Origin: Natronoarchaeum rubrum
Lineage (GTDB): Archaea; Halobacteriota; Halobacteria; Halobacteriales; Natronoarchaeaceae
Assembly: GCF_024494695.1 (NCBI RefSeq)
Contig: NZ_JANHDP010000002.1
Span: 620,001 to 684,000, forward strand
Reading direction: 5' to 3'
DNA length: 64,000 bases
Below, piece by piece: positions 1 through 8,225 of the stretch; position 1 is the first letter of the stretch; each line of letters begins with the position of its first letter. The notes below the pieces were generated by a model. That model was not told the origin of the DNA and did no database searches. It worked only from the letters and a program-made list of their open reading frames with translations. Made by a program: the position numbers and the translations under genes.

Positions 1-588
1 ATATGGTCCCGCCGAGATCGACCGACGATCCGCCGTTTTCGCGGGTCGTTTCGGCCGCCCGGAGCGCCCGTTTCGACCGGGACAATCCGGGCCGCCAAAC
101 CGCATCCCAGCCCAAGTAGAATAATAGTTATTTGGATCTGATACTTGGGCCAAATAGAGCCTCCCTGTAGCGAGCCGATCCGGGCCAGCAACGGCGAGCG
201 TACGGCGTCGCTCGCTCGACCACACGAAGTCACTCCGACGGGAACAGGTCGCTCGCGACCCGTCTATGGCGTCTTCGCACCTGGCCGGAGCTCGTTTCGA
301 ATCTACGACCCGCTCTTGGCGGGTCGAACCCCTGGGAGTTCGGTGACCAGCAGGCGCTCGATTGCTGGCAACGATGTCGACCGAGTTGTCACTCCGTGCG
401 GAGACGCCACTGAGGCGTACTCGCTGGCCTTCAGAGGAGCGTCGCGACATCCAGGGACGTTGGTCGGCGTCACTGCGGCCGGCGGTGACGCCGACGCTCA
501 GCCCGTTACCAGCGGCGCTCGTCAGCGGCGCGCAGCGAAGAAAACGGCGGTCGACGATCGGCAGCTTCCGGACGCCAACCCCGTTCGA
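1..588. other. Region without a supported gene
   Basis: This lies downstream of the glycan operon, whose last gene stops at 589. Open frames here are short and Arg-rich, lacking the acidic composition of real haloarchaeal proteins, so none is called. An inverted repeat with 8-bp arms (CCCAAGTA at 111-118 and TACTTGGG at 142-149) brackets an AT-rich spacer containing ATAATAGTTATT. It could be an operator over a promoter, but no gene start follows it convincingly. Confidence 0.5.
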
Positions 589-2553
589 TCAGGGCGCCGT
601 ACACATCCGGACGTCGCCGTTGCCGTAGACGTGGTTGGTCGTCTCGGGGCAGACGGCGGCCTCCGAGAGGTCGAGGTTCGCGGCCGTCTCGCGTTCGGTC
701 AGGAAGTACGACGCACCCGCTGACTGGTACTGGCGGTACACCGCCGTCTCGTGCGTCGTCGGTCGCCCGTCCCTGAGCTCGATCGGCTCCGCGTGGTGGG
801 CGCCGGTCCGCTCGAAGACGGTCTGGTAGGGATGGTCGGTGTACAGCGGCCGATCGGTCGATCGGTCGATCTCGTCGATCGTCTCGACGGCGGCGAGCTC
901 CGTTTCGGTGTAGGATAGGCGCTCGCGCTCGCCCGGGAACACCGGCGAGTCGGGCGTCCCGTCGCTCGACACGAGCATCACGCCCGGGAACAGCACGGCG
1001 AACAGCACCAGGCCCGCGAGGACGACTCGCGGCGAGAGGTACGACGAGAGATAGCTGAGGCCGGCCACGCCCACCAGCACCATCGGCGCGTAGAGGAACG
1101 CGAACCAGCGGCCGGGGACGAAATTCCGGATCCCGAACAGCGGCAGTCCCAGCGCCAGGAACAGCATCACGACGATGCTGGTCAGCAGCGTGAACGTCGT
1201 CTGGCTGGCCAGGTCCTGCCGGAGCACGACGAGGCAGCCGACGACGGCGAGCAACAGCAACAGCAGGAAGCCGACCGTGTCGAAGTAGATCGCGAGTTCG
1301 GCCGCGAGTTGCGACCCGCCGCCGCCGGCTGCGGCCGCCTCCCCGCCGCTCGCCTCGGACCCGCCGGCGAGGTTCAGAAACCCGGCGGAGGTCGCGAGCG
1401 TGTCGTAGAAATACCCCAGCATGGTCTGGAGGAACGTGTCGCCCTGGTAGGGCGTCAGCGACCACATCAGCGTGATGAACCCGAGGTCGAACACCAGCAG
1501 GCCGATCATGTTCACCGGCTCGCGGATCCGACTGAGCAGCGGCGTGATCGTGTCGCCGGTGCCCACGACGTCGAACTTGACGAGCCCCTGCGCGAACAGG
1601 CAGGCCGCCACCAGCACCAGCATGATGAACGAGGAGATCTGGTGGGTCAGGATGACCGCGACGCTGATCCCCACGAGCAACAGGAACTCCCGGTGCTGGT
1701 AGCCGGTGTGCATGAGCAACACCAGCAACAGGAGCACCGCGAGAAAGAAGATGAGCCCCATGCTGGTCGGGATGATGTGGATCCCCCACCGAATCACGTG
1801 GTCGGAGACGGCGTACAGCGCCGTCGCGAGCAGCGACCAGCGGACCGGCAACAGCGTCCGGGCCGTCCCGTACAGCAGCAGCAGCGACAGCGGCATCGCC
1901 ACGCCGAGCGTGAGATGGAGGCTCGTTCTGAGCGACACGTCGAACAGCTGGGCGCCCGTGACGACCAGCAGGTGGTACAGCGGCGACGCGTAGTACTTTT
2001 CGTCGGCGATCGGGGCGAGCGACCCCTGTTCGAGGATCGCCCCGGCGTACTGGGGCACGTGCGTCCAGATGTCGATGCCGATGAATCCGGGCGTCGTCGC
2101 GAGCGCGGCGAAGCGGACGACGAACGCGAACGCGAGGATCTGTCCGAGCGCGACGCCGGCGTGGACGTCCTCGTCGTTCGCGAACAGGATCTGGCCGAGC
2201 AACAGCGCGCCGACGACTGCGCCGAGGTCGTAGAACAGCCTCGTGCGGCCCCCGCCGACGGCGGCTGCCAGCACCATCGCGGCCAGGCCGAACAGCGTGA
2301 CGCTCGGGAGCAGGCGCGTCGTGGCGCGCGAGAACCGAATCGGGGCGCCGGATTCGCGCGTCCTGCGGGCCGCCAGCAGGTACAGGATGCAGGCGACGCC
2401 GAGCACGATCGGCAGCGTCCGGATGTAGATCTGCGACGCCAGGAACCGCATCGGAAAGAGCAACGCTGCCGTCAGCAGCCCGAGGACCGCCGCGACGACG
2501 TCGATGCCGACGGACTGCAGTCTGTCGGCGATGCGACGCCGGACCCCGATCAC
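589..2553 (-). CDS. Polytopic membrane protein, GT-C glycosyltransferase-like
   Basis: A 654-residue protein with about twelve or more hydrophobic segments spread along its length, so an integral membrane protein. The first large loop, around residues 160-185, contains DIWTH followed by a Tyr/Pro-rich stretch (ASPLYH). An acidic residue and aromatic cluster in the first extracytoplasmic loop is typical of GT-C enzymes, which use lipid-linked sugar donors. The C-terminal 120 residues are soluble and acidic and end in VRMCTAP. It is the last gene of the minus-strand glycan operon, 48 nt after the GT4 gene. The likely role is sugar transfer or oligosaccharide assembly at the outer membrane face. 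An O-antigen-ligase or polymerase-like role is an alternative. The overlapping 685-residue frame is an Arg-rich shadow. Confidence 0.75.
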   Translation of the reverse strand: MIGVRRRIADRLQSVGIDVVAAVLGLLTAALLFPMRFLASQIYIRTLPIVLGVACILYLLAARRTRESGAPIRFSRATTRLLPSVTLFGLAAMVLAAAVGGGRTRLFYDLGAVVGALLLGQILFANDEDVHAGVALGQILAFAFVVRFAALATTPGFIGIDIWTHVPQYAGAILEQGSLAPIADEKYYASPLYHLLVVTGAQLFDVSLRTSLHLTLGVAMPLSLLLLYGTARTLLPVRWSLLATALYAVSDHVIRWGIHIIPTSMGLIFFLAVLLLLVLLMHTGYQHREFLLLVGISVAVILTHQISSFIMLVLVAACLFAQGLVKFDVVGTGDTITPLLSRIREPVNMIGLLVFDLGFITLMWSLTPYQGDTFLQTMLGYFYDTLATSAGFLNLAGGSEASGGEAAAAGGGGSQLAAELAIYFDTVGFLLLLLLAVVGCLVVLRQDLASQTTFTLLTSIVVMLFLALGLPLFGIRNFVPGRWFAFLYAPMVLVGVAGLSYLSSYLSPRVVLAGLVLFAVLFPGVMLVSSDGTPDSPVFPGERERLSYTETELAAVETIDEIDRSTDRPLYTDHPYQTVFERTGAHHAEPIELRDGRPTTHETAVYRQYQSAGASYFLTERETAANLDLSEAAVCPETTNHVYGNGDVRMCTAP

Positions 2554-2601
2554 GGACCTCCACCTCTCGACGCGGTCACGAAATCACCCTCCCCGGGACT
2601 G

Positions 2602-3561
2602 TCACGCGTCGGCCCTCCCGGACGGGCGGTCCGCCGTCGCGCGATCGGCCGAGCGTTCGAGCACGTCCTCGTAGACGTCGACGAGGCGTTCGCCCATCCG
2701 TTCGAGGCTCGTCGCTTCGAGCTGTTCGCGCCCATTCGAGCGCTCGTCGGCCGCGAGGACGCTCGCGAGTCCCTCGACGAGGTCGTCCTCGGCGTCGCAG
2801 ACGCGGGAGTGCGCGACGCCGTCGAGGCTCTCCGCGACGAAGCCGACGTCGGTCGCGACGACCGGAACGTTGCACATCGCGGCCTCCTTGACGACCATCG
2901 GGCCGCTCTCGCGCCGCGAGGTCACCAGCACGGCGTCGCTGGCGTTCATGTACGTCGGAACGTCCTCGTGGGGCGCGTCGTACACCGCCTTCAGCGTGAC
3001 GTCCTGTGGCACCCGCTCGACGACGCGCTCGGCCAGCGGATGGTTCTTCACCTCGCGGTCCGGGTCGTAGGGGAACAGGACGACGCGCTCGTCGCGGTCC
3101 CAGTCGAGTTCGTCTCTGGCGGCCGCCCGCGACGTTGGTTGAAATCGCGAGGCGTCGATCCCGAACGGGACGACGCTGTGGGGACACTCCAGGTGCTCCG
3201 AGACCGCCTCCGAGGGTGCGACGACCGCGTCGCTGCGGCGCGCGGCCAGCGCGCTGACTTCGTCGAGCCACTCGGCGTGGCCCATGATCTCGGAGCCCCA
3301 GAGGCTGAGCACGACCGGGCGTTTCGGCTGCGCGAGGGCGAACAGCCCGACGAGCCCGTAGTTCGCGTGGACGACGTCGTAGTCCCCGAGCGACTCCTCG
3401 AGGATGCGCGCGTAGAACCGGAGGTAGCTCGACCGTGATCGGCGCTCGCCGCCCCTCGGGGGCAGCGAGACGGTCGTACACGAGACGCCGTTCTTCTCTA
3501 AGGCCCGCACCTGCTGGGTGAAAAACGGCGACTCGGTGGTGACGAGCTGGAGGACGTTCAC
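2602..3561 (-). CDS. Glycosyltransferase family 4 (GT-B)
   Basis: A 319-residue soluble glycosyltransferase. The N-terminal half begins VNVLQLVTTESPFFTQQVRA, a GT4-type acceptor domain. The C-terminal half has the donor-site region TSRRESGPMVVKEAAMCNVP, where the E-x7-E motif (E...KEA) that binds the nucleotide sugar phosphate is visible. I chose the GTG at 3561 because it overlaps the stop of the upstream DUF354 gene as GTGA, showing translational coupling. In-frame extension further upstream is Arg-rich and reads through that gene. It probably adds one sugar in the surface-glycan pathway encoded by this operon. Donor and acceptor cannot be told from sequence. Confidence 0.88.
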   Translation of the reverse strand: MNVLQLVTTESPFFTQQVRALEKNGVSCTTVSLPPRGGERRSRSSYLRFYARILEESLGDYDVVHANYGLVGLFALAQPKRPVVLSLWGSEIMGHAEWLDEVSALAARRSDAVVAPSEAVSEHLECPHSVVPFGIDASRFQPTSRAAARDELDWDRDERVVLFPYDPDREVKNHPLAERVVERVPQDVTLKAVYDAPHEDVPTYMNASDAVLVTSRRESGPMVVKEAAMCNVPVVATDVGFVAESLDGVAHSRVCDAEDDLVEGLASVLAADERSNGREQLEATSLERMGERLVDVYEDVLERSADRATADRPSGRADA

Positions 3562-4622
3562 GCGATCCCCTCCGTTCGCTCGGCGGCCCGGTCGGTCGCC
3601 AGCAGTCGATCGACGATCACGTCCGTCGTGTCGCACTTCTCCTCGAGGAGCCGGTCGCGACGCCGCTCCCAGTCCGGCGGATCGTCGTCCTTTAGCAGCG
3701 AGACCGCCTTTCGCAGGGCGCCGATCTGTCGGTTCTCGCCGTGGAACCGGTAGAGCAGCCCGTACTCGCGGTCGAGCTCGTCGGTGAGGCCGGTTTCGAG
3801 CGAGTTGACGTACAGCGCCGGCGTCCCGAGCACCGCGCTCTCGGCGGCCATCGTCGCGCCCTCGCCGACGAACAGGTCCGCGCGGGCGAGCAGGTCGTGC
3901 ATCCGGTGGGGCGCGACCGTCGCCCGCCGGTCCTCGATCCGCTCGGGCAGCGGCGCCTCGGAGGTGACCAGCACCGTCGCCCCCGCGGCTTCGAGTTCTT
4001 CGATCGCGTCCCGCACGTCGCCGAAGCCGCCGTTGCCCACGTCGTGGGAGGCGCTCCAGTCGACCAGTCGGAACACGACGACCGTGTCGTCCTCGTCGAC
4101 GCCGACCTCGTCCAGCACGGACGGGTCGGGGGTGAACCGGTCGGGATGGAGATAGGCCAGCTCGTGCTGGCCCGGGTAGCGGTACTGCTTGGGACCGATG
4201 GCTTCGCGGTAGCACTCGGGCGTGCAGATCTCGTCGGCGAAGGGGAACGTAAGCCGGTTCGAGAGCGTCGCGTGTTCGGTGTCGGTGAACGCGATTCCGC
4301 GAGCGCCGACGAGCGTCGCGACGTGGCACGCCGAGACGCCGCCGACGCCCGCGACGACGTCCGGACCGATCCGTCTGGCGGCCCGCAACAGCCGCCACTC
4401 GTAGCTCAGCTGGGTCACCGGGAGCGAGGAGACCGATCCGGACTCGTCGACGAGCACCGTGTACTCGATCCCGTAGGTGTCCAGCAGCTCTCTGATGATC
4501 GACTTGTCCCGCACGAACACGTGCGCGTCGTGCCCGCGAACCCGAAGTTCGTCGATCGCGTGCCGGAAGAAGTGGACGTGCGCCGGGTGCTGGATCGACA
4601 GCAGGACGTCCATCAGCCCCAC
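3558..4622 (-). CDS. DUF354 family GT-B-fold protein
   Basis: A 354-residue protein starting MGLMDVLLSIQHPAHVHFFR, the typical opening of DUF354 proteins. These resemble UDP-GlcNAc 2-epimerases and MurG-like GT-B enzymes and are common in archaeal polysaccharide loci. The HPAHVHFF segment and a central G-V-G-GVSACHVA stretch match the family. A C-terminal GEGATMAAESAVLGTPALYV segment looks like a nucleotide-sugar site. It ends in the GTGA overlap with the GT4 gene, so the two are coupled. A 97-nt gap separates it from the upstream dehydrogenase. Met at residue 4 is an alternative start. It may act as epimerase (a WbpI-like step would fit) or as transferase. Which one is unresolved. Confidence 0.85.
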   Translation of the reverse strand: MGLMDVLLSIQHPAHVHFFRHAIDELRVRGHDAHVFVRDKSIIRELLDTYGIEYTVLVDESGSVSSLPVTQLSYEWRLLRAARRIGPDVVAGVGGVSACHVATLVGARGIAFTDTEHATLSNRLTFPFADEICTPECYREAIGPKQYRYPGQHELAYLHPDRFTPDPSVLDEVGVDEDDTVVVFRLVDWSASHDVGNGGFGDVRDAIEELEAAGATVLVTSEAPLPERIEDRRATVAPHRMHDLLARADLFVGEGATMAAESAVLGTPALYVNSLETGLTDELDREYGLLYRFHGENRQIGALRKAVSLLKDDDPPDWERRRDRLLEEKCDTTDVIVDRLLATDRAAERTEGIA

Positions 4623-4719
4623 CTCCGGGCGCGGATCGCGCTCGTCGATCGATGCGCTACGCCGGTCTCGTCCGTGTTCTGTCCGTGCTGGCCGTTCGTG
4701 CTACGGCTGTGCTGACAGT

Positions 4720-6003
4720 TCATAATCTCGTGTACGCGATGCCGTTCGCCTCGGCGCTCGATTCGTCTAAGACGCCGGGAACGTCCACGACCAGCGGGTC
4801 GTCGTTCAGTTCCGCAGCGACGTCGGCCAGTTCCAGGCCGGCGAACTCGTCGTGACCGGTGGCGACGACGATCCCGTCGAACCCCTCGAACGACGGCACC
4901 GACTGGATCTCGACGTCGAAGCGCTCCCGCATCGCCGCCGTGTCGGCGTGCGGGTCGAAGCCGACGACCTCGACGTCGAACGTCTCTAACTCCTCGATGA
5001 CGCCCTCAACCTCCGAGGTCCGGATGTCGCCGACGTTTGGCTTGTACGCCAGCCCCAGCACCAGGAGGCGGCTGTCCTGGAACACCTTGCCGCAGTTGTT
5101 GAGCTCCTTGAGCGTGAGCTCGGCGGCGTGCTTGGGCATGTACTCGTTGATCTCCCGGGCCTGCAGGGTGAGTTTCGGCGAGAACCCCTCGCGCTCGCTC
5201 CGGTGAGCGAGATACAGCGGGTCGACCGGGATGCAGTGGCCCCCGACCAGTCCGGGGGAGTAGTCGTGGAAGTTCCACTTCGTCCCGGCGGCCTCCAGCA
5301 CCTCGTCGGTCTCCAGGCCCAGCCGATCGCAGACGATCGCGAGCTCGTTGACCAGCGCGATGTTGATGTCCCGCTGGACGTTCTCGATCACCTTCGCGGT
5401 CTCGGCGGTCTCGATCGTGTCCGCCCGGTGGACGCCGGCGTCGACGATCGTCTCGTACAGCCGCGCGAGGTCGTCGCGGACCGCGTCGGTCCGTCCGCTG
5501 ACGATCTTCACGACGTCGCGGACGCCCCGCCCTTCGTCGCCCGGAGAGGCGCGCTCTGGCGAGTAGCCGACCTCGAACTCGTCGCCGAGGGTGTATCCGG
5601 ATGCTTCCTCGATCGCCGGGACGAGCACGCGCTCGGTCGCGCCGGGGAACACGGTCGACTCGAGGACGACCGTCGTCCCGGGGTGGGCGTGCTCGCCGAC
5701 CGTCTCGCCGGCGGCCTCGACGTACTCCAGGTTCGGATTCTGCAGGTCGTCGATCGGCGTCGGCACGGTCACGACGACGTAGTCGGCGTCGCCGATCGCG
5801 GTCGGGTCGTCGCTGAAGAAGACTTCGGAGCGCTCGACGGCGGCGTCGCCGACGTCGCCGGTCGGGTCCTCCCCTCTATCGAGCGCCGCCACCTTCCCGG
5901 CGTCGACGTCGTAGCCGAGCACGTGGTGGCCCGCGTCGTCGAACGCGAGCGCGAGCGGCAGTCCGACGTAGCCGAGGCCGACGATACAGATCCTGTCAGC
6001 CAT
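4720..6003 (-). CDS. UDP-sugar 6-dehydrogenase (WbpO/TviB/WecC family)
   Basis: A 427-residue nucleotide-sugar dehydrogenase that oxidises C6 of a UDP-hexose(NAc) to the uronic acid in two NAD-dependent steps. The Rossmann motif is GLGYVGLPLA (residues 9-18). The catalytic Lys204 lies in TAKVIENVQRD, and the nucleophilic Cys257 in GGHCIPVDP. The C-terminal UDP-binding domain has LGLAYKPNVGDIRTS, another family hallmark. Full family length. Its start overlaps the end of the neighbouring dehydrogenase by 8 nt. The WKFNFHDYSP-type region (here TKWNFHDYSPGLVGG) is closer to N-acetylhexosamine dehydrogenases than to UDP-glucose dehydrogenase. Substrate assignment is inference. Confidence 0.92.
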   Translation of the reverse strand: MADRICIVGLGYVGLPLALAFDDAGHHVLGYDVDAGKVAALDRGEDPTGDVGDAAVERSEVFFSDDPTAIGDADYVVVTVPTPIDDLQNPNLEYVEAAGETVGEHAHPGTTVVLESTVFPGATERVLVPAIEEASGYTLGDEFEVGYSPERASPGDEGRGVRDVVKIVSGRTDAVRDDLARLYETIVDAGVHRADTIETAETAKVIENVQRDINIALVNELAIVCDRLGLETDEVLEAAGTKWNFHDYSPGLVGGHCIPVDPLYLAHRSEREGFSPKLTLQAREINEYMPKHAAELTLKELNNCGKVFQDSRLLVLGLAYKPNVGDIRTSEVEGVIEELETFDVEVVGFDPHADTAAMRERFDVEIQSVPSFEGFDGIVVATGHDEFAGLELADVAAELNDDPLVVDVPGVLDESSAEANGIAYTRL

Positions 6004-7438
6004 CCAGGCCCACCCCCTCGTACCGGACGCGGCCGTCGCCGCGCAACTCGGTCAGCGCCTGCCGGCCGTCGACGACGACCAGCCGGTCGTCACCGTCGCC
6101 CTCCCCGCCGAGTTCGGGGACGTCGATCCGCTCGAACTGCTTCTGGGCCGTGACGAGCACGACCGCGTCGTACGACGGCGACGGCAGGGTCGTCTCCTCG
6201 CCGACGGCCCCCGACGCGATCCGCGACGCGGCCAGCTGGTCCGCGGCGACGATCGAGGCGCCCGCGTCGCGGAACGCCTCGTACTCGTCGAGCACCGGAT
6301 CGACGGCGTGGATCGTCGCCCCGGCGTCGTCCAGGCGCTCGATCGCGGGCAGCGCCGGCGTCGCGCGGATCTCGGCGACGCCCGGCCGGTAGGTCAGCCC
6401 CATGACGAGCACGTCGGCGTCGGCCGGGTCGATCCCCTCCGCGCGGAGGCCGTCGAGCGCGAGCTCGGCGGTGTAGCCCGGCATCGCCTCGTTGACATCC
6501 CGGGCGGTCTCCATGAGCCGCGAGTCGGCGTCGAACGGCTCGATCAGGAAGTGCGGGTAGTAGGGGATGCAGTGGCCCCCGACGCCCGCGCCGGGATCGT
6601 GGATGTCGCAGTACGGCTGGCCGTTGGCGGCCTCGATCGCCTCGACGACGTCGATCCCCAGCCGGTCGCCGTGGCGCGCCAGCTCGTTCGCCAGCGCGAT
6701 GTTGACGTCACGGTAGACGCCCTCGAACACCTTCACCGACTCCGCGGTGGTCGCGTCCGAGACGCGGACGACGTCGTTGTCGGTGATCTCGTCGTAGACC
6801 AGCTCGGCGGCTCGCGCGCTCTCGGCGTCGGCGCCGCCGACGATCTTCGGGTGCGCGCCCCGGATGTCGGCCAGGGCCCGGCCGCTGGACGTCCGCTCGG
6901 GACAGAACGCGAGGCCGAACTCGCCGAGTCTGAGCCCGCTGCGCTCTTCGAGCAGCGGCAGCAGGACGTCCCTGCACGTCCGGGGTGGCAGCGTCGACTC
7001 GAAGACGACGAGATCGCCCGGTTCGAGCCCCGCCGCGACGTCGGCGGCGACGTCCTCGACGATCGAGAGGTCCGGCTCGTCGTCGTCGACGAGCGTCGGG
7101 ACGATGACGACGTGGACGCTCGCCTCCGCGGCAGCCTCTTTTCCCGCCGTCGTCGCCTCGAACGCGTCGTCGGTGACGGTCTGCCAGACGAGCTCGGCCA
7201 GCCCCGGCTCGCCGCCGACGTGGCACTCGCCGTCGTTGACCGACCGGACGACCTCGTCGTCGACGTCGACGCCGGTCACGTTCCCGGTGGCCTCTGCGTA
7301 CGCGGCCGCGAGCGGGAGGCCCATCTTCCCGAGGCCGTACACCGCGACCGGCACGCGACCGGTCCGCAACGCCTCGCGACGCCGCTCCTCGGTGACGTCT
7401 GTGCCGTAGAGCTTCTCGGCGGTCTCCGTGGCGCTCAT
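5996..7438 (-). CDS. Second nucleotide-sugar dehydrogenase
   Basis: A 480-residue member of the same superfamily as its downstream neighbour but divergent. After a 28-residue N-terminal extension comes YGLGKMGLPLA (NAD site). Lys236 is in ESVKVFEGVYRD and Cys290 in GGHCIPYYP. LGLTYRPG is here MGLTYRPGVAEIR. It keeps all catalytic residues, so it should be active. It starts at an ATG overlapping the stop of the WbpD-like gene (7435-7438). Two adjacent non-identical dehydrogenases imply that two uronic acids are made, or that one is a UDP-ManNAc/GlcNAc enzyme and the other acts on a later intermediate. An Ala-rich segment near residues 100-110 and an acidic loop near 430-440 are insertions. Confidence 0.9.
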   Translation of the reverse strand: MSATETAEKLYGTDVTEERRREALRTGRVPVAVYGLGKMGLPLAAAYAEATGNVTGVDVDDEVVRSVNDGECHVGGEPGLAELVWQTVTDDAFEATTAGKEAAAEASVHVVIVPTLVDDDEPDLSIVEDVAADVAAGLEPGDLVVFESTLPPRTCRDVLLPLLEERSGLRLGEFGLAFCPERTSSGRALADIRGAHPKIVGGADAESARAAELVYDEITDNDVVRVSDATTAESVKVFEGVYRDVNIALANELARHGDRLGIDVVEAIEAANGQPYCDIHDPGAGVGGHCIPYYPHFLIEPFDADSRLMETARDVNEAMPGYTAELALDGLRAEGIDPADADVLVMGLTYRPGVAEIRATPALPAIERLDDAGATIHAVDPVLDEYEAFRDAGASIVAADQLAASRIASGAVGEETTLPSPSYDAVVLVTAQKQFERIDVPELGGEGDGDDRLVVVDGRQALTELRGDGRVRYEGVGLDG

Positions 7439-8007
7439 ATGTCGTTCCCCCCTTCGAGCGCGGGCGGCAGCGGCTCGTGCTCGCTCGGCGTCCCGACCGC
7501 GAGCGCGTCCGCCGGAACGTCCTCGGTCACGACGGCGCCCGCCGCGACGAAGGCGTTCTCGCCGACCGTCACGCCCGGGAGCACCGTCGCGTTCGCGCCG
7601 ATCGAGGCGCCGCGCTCGATCGTCGGCCCCTCCAGCTCCGCGTCGTCGCGCACCGGGTACCGGTCGTTCGTCAGCACCGCGTTCGGGCCGACGAACACAT
7701 CGTCGCCGATCTCGGTGCCGGGCGGCACGTACGCGCCCGTCTGGATGCTCACGTTCGAGCCGATCGTCGCGTCGCCGTCGACGACGGCGTTCGTCCCCAC
7801 GAGCACGTCGTCGCCCAGCCGCGACCCCTCGCGGACGAGCGCGCCGTGACCCGTGGAGAACTCGTCGCCGATCTCCACGTCGGCGTAAATGATCGTCCCG
7901 GAGCGGATCGTCGCGTCGTCGCCGATCTCCGGGTCGGTGCCCTCCGGCGGGTAGCCGATCGTCGCGCCCTCGTCGACGTTCTGGGGGCGCTCGACGGTTC
8001 GCGTCAC
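7435..8007 (-). CDS. WbpD-like left-handed beta-helix N-acetyltransferase
   Basis: A 190-residue hexapeptide-repeat protein with about eight (I/V)-G-x-x-x-x coils (TIGSNV, EIGDDV, SIGANA, TVGENA). It has the WbpD-type block VGPNAVLTNDRYP and the closing GAVVTEDVPADALAVGTP. Such enzymes use acetyl-CoA to acetylate the 3-amino group made by a WbpE aminotransferase. The GTG at 8007 is preceded by GGAGGTGAG, a strong ribosome-binding site unusual for this genome. The start also overlaps the stop of the small upstream peptide gene. Position beside wbpB- and wbpE-like genes supports a 3-N-acetyltransferase role in UDP-diacetamido-uronate synthesis. Upstream in-frame extension is Arg-rich and rejected. 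Confidence 0.85.
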   Translation of the reverse strand: MTRTVERPQNVDEGATIGYPPEGTDPEIGDDATIRSGTIIYADVEIGDEFSTGHGALVREGSRLGDDVLVGTNAVVDGDATIGSNVSIQTGAYVPPGTEIGDDVFVGPNAVLTNDRYPVRDDAELEGPTIERGASIGANATVLPGVTVGENAFVAAGAVVTEDVPADALAVGTPSEHEPLPPALEGGNDI

Positions 8008-8108
8008 GCGCTCACCTCCGTGGCCCGGTCCGGGTCGTCCCGTCGGGCGAGAAGCGCGTACGCGAGCAGTGCTACGACAGTTGCGGCCAAGGTTCGCTTC
8101 GATAGCAT
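8004..8108 (-). CDS. 34-residue single-pass membrane peptide
   Basis: A short gene starting at the ATG at 8106-8108. It encodes MLSKRTLAATVVALLAYALL and then ARRDDPDRATEVSA, that is one transmembrane helix followed by a charged tail. Its stop TGA at 8004-8006 overlaps the GTG start of the acetyltransferase gene. The acetyltransferase ribosome-binding site (GGAGGTGAG) lies within its last codons, so the two would be translationally coupled. It sits 117 nt after the oxidoreductase gene, inside the operon. It might anchor the soluble pathway enzymes at the membrane or may simply couple translation. No homologue is recognised. The alternative is that this is only leader sequence. Confidence 0.5.
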   Translation of the reverse strand: MLSKRTLAATVVALLAYALLARRDDPDRATEVSA

Positions 8109-8225
8109 GGTGTGATCCGACCGCGACGCCGTGTCCGCGGTCGGTACCCACTCCCGGCCCTACCCGGTTTACTATCGGTCGGATAAATCTCCGCGTTAGC
8201 CGTCCCGTAAGCGGTTCAGGACCGT

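Noticed and set aside
310..340. A possible tRNA T-arm near GGTCGAACCCC
   Set aside because: No base-paired T-stem or acceptor stem can be drawn on either strand; the match is by chance.
506..2563. A 685-residue minus-strand frame overlapping the polytopic membrane protein gene
   Set aside because: It is extremely Arg-rich and lacks hydrophobic segments or motifs; the 654-residue frame inside it shows clear helices and normal haloarchaeal composition, so the longer one is a shadow.
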